This document shows, piece after piece, positions 5,970-6,128 of a stretch of DNA of 6,128 nt. The stretch spans positions 3,877 to 10,004 of the forward strand of contig CAJOEG010000175.1 of NCBI GenBank assembly GCA_905233405.1, given 5' to 3'. Source of the DNA: an uncultured Bacteroidales bacterium. GTDB lineage: Bacteria > Bacteroidota > Bacteroidia > Bacteroidales > ML635J-15. Within the stretch, counting starts at the first letter, position 1, and every line of letters begins with the position of its first letter. Position numbers and translations under genes: made by a program. Under the pieces are notes generated by a model, which worked only from the letters and a program-made list of their open reading frames with translations, ran no database searches and was not told the DNA's origin.

Positions 5970-6128
5970 ATGATTGTAGTAACAGGAGCAGCAGGATTCA
6001 TTGGTAGCAACTTGGCAGCCACACTGATAGAACGCGGATATAACGACCTTGTTTTGTCGGACGACTTTTCGCGCGAAGACAAAAAGGGCAACTTCGAGAA
6101 CAAGAAAGTAAAGTTTGTCAATCGCGAC
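5970..6128 (+). CDS. hldD: ADP-L-glycero-D-manno-heptose 6-epimerase, N-terminal part (right edge truncates)
   Basis: Only 53 codons are inside the window and they are open to the edge. The start MIVVTGAAGFIGSN carries the extended-SDR NAD(P) fingerprint G6-x-x-G9-x-x-G12 right at the N-terminus. After the second beta strand, LVLSDDFSRE places the acidic pair Asp31-Asp32 that contacts the cofactor ribose. The ..GYNDLVL..DDFSR..K..N...KK pattern is what I recall for Bacteroidota HldD/RfaD, which epimerises ADP-D,D-heptose to ADP-L,D-heptose for the LPS inner core. Another nucleotide-sugar epimerase of the same superfamily cannot be excluded from 53 residues. Start ATG 5970 lies about 18 bases after a TAACTTTG element. 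Confidence 0.75.
   Translation, partial: MIVVTGAAGFIGSNLAATLIERGYNDLVLSDDFSREDKKGNFENKKVKFVNRD

Overview
The window looks like chromosomal DNA of a Bacteroidota (Bacteroidales-like) bacterium. The evidence is three hits to the phylum-type -7 promoter element TAnnTTTG (TATATTTG on the minus strand, TACCTTTG and TAACTTTG on the plus strand), A-rich leaders without clear Shine-Dalgarno sequences, a large secreted protein of the Bacteroidota fibronectin-III / choice-of-anchor style, and an envelope gene set typical of Gram-negative anaerobes. No tRNA, rRNA, CRISPR array, IS element or phage gene is visible.

Layout. Positions 1-2541 (minus strand) hold the first 847 codons of a big exported surface protein: signal peptide, an N-terminal beta-sandwich-like domain, two copies of a ~188-residue jelly-roll-like repeat, then two and a half fibronectin-III-like modules. 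Its C-terminus lies beyond the left edge. A divergent, A+T-rich intergenic region of about 380 bases follows. It carries a good promoter for the surface gene and a perfect 9-bp inverted repeat close to the rightward gene. Positions 2925-4511 encode a YfcC/DcuC-family inner-membrane carrier whose body is intact but whose start codon is missing. Three bases later comes a 158-residue polytopic membrane protein of unknown function (4515-4991), probably co-transcribed with the carrier. Then, each with its own -7 element, come mtgA (5062-5868, monofunctional peptidoglycan glycosyltransferase) and the first 53 codons of an hldD-like ADP-heptose epimerase (5970 to the right edge).

The right half therefore concerns the cell envelope: solute transport, cell-wall glycan polymerisation and LPS inner-core heptose synthesis. 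The left half is a surface-exposed modular protein that is probably functionally independent. No clearly new system is evident. The points most worth checking are the broken 5' end of the carrier gene with the adjacent hairpin, the internal repeat history of the surface protein, and the two cysteine clusters of the small membrane protein.
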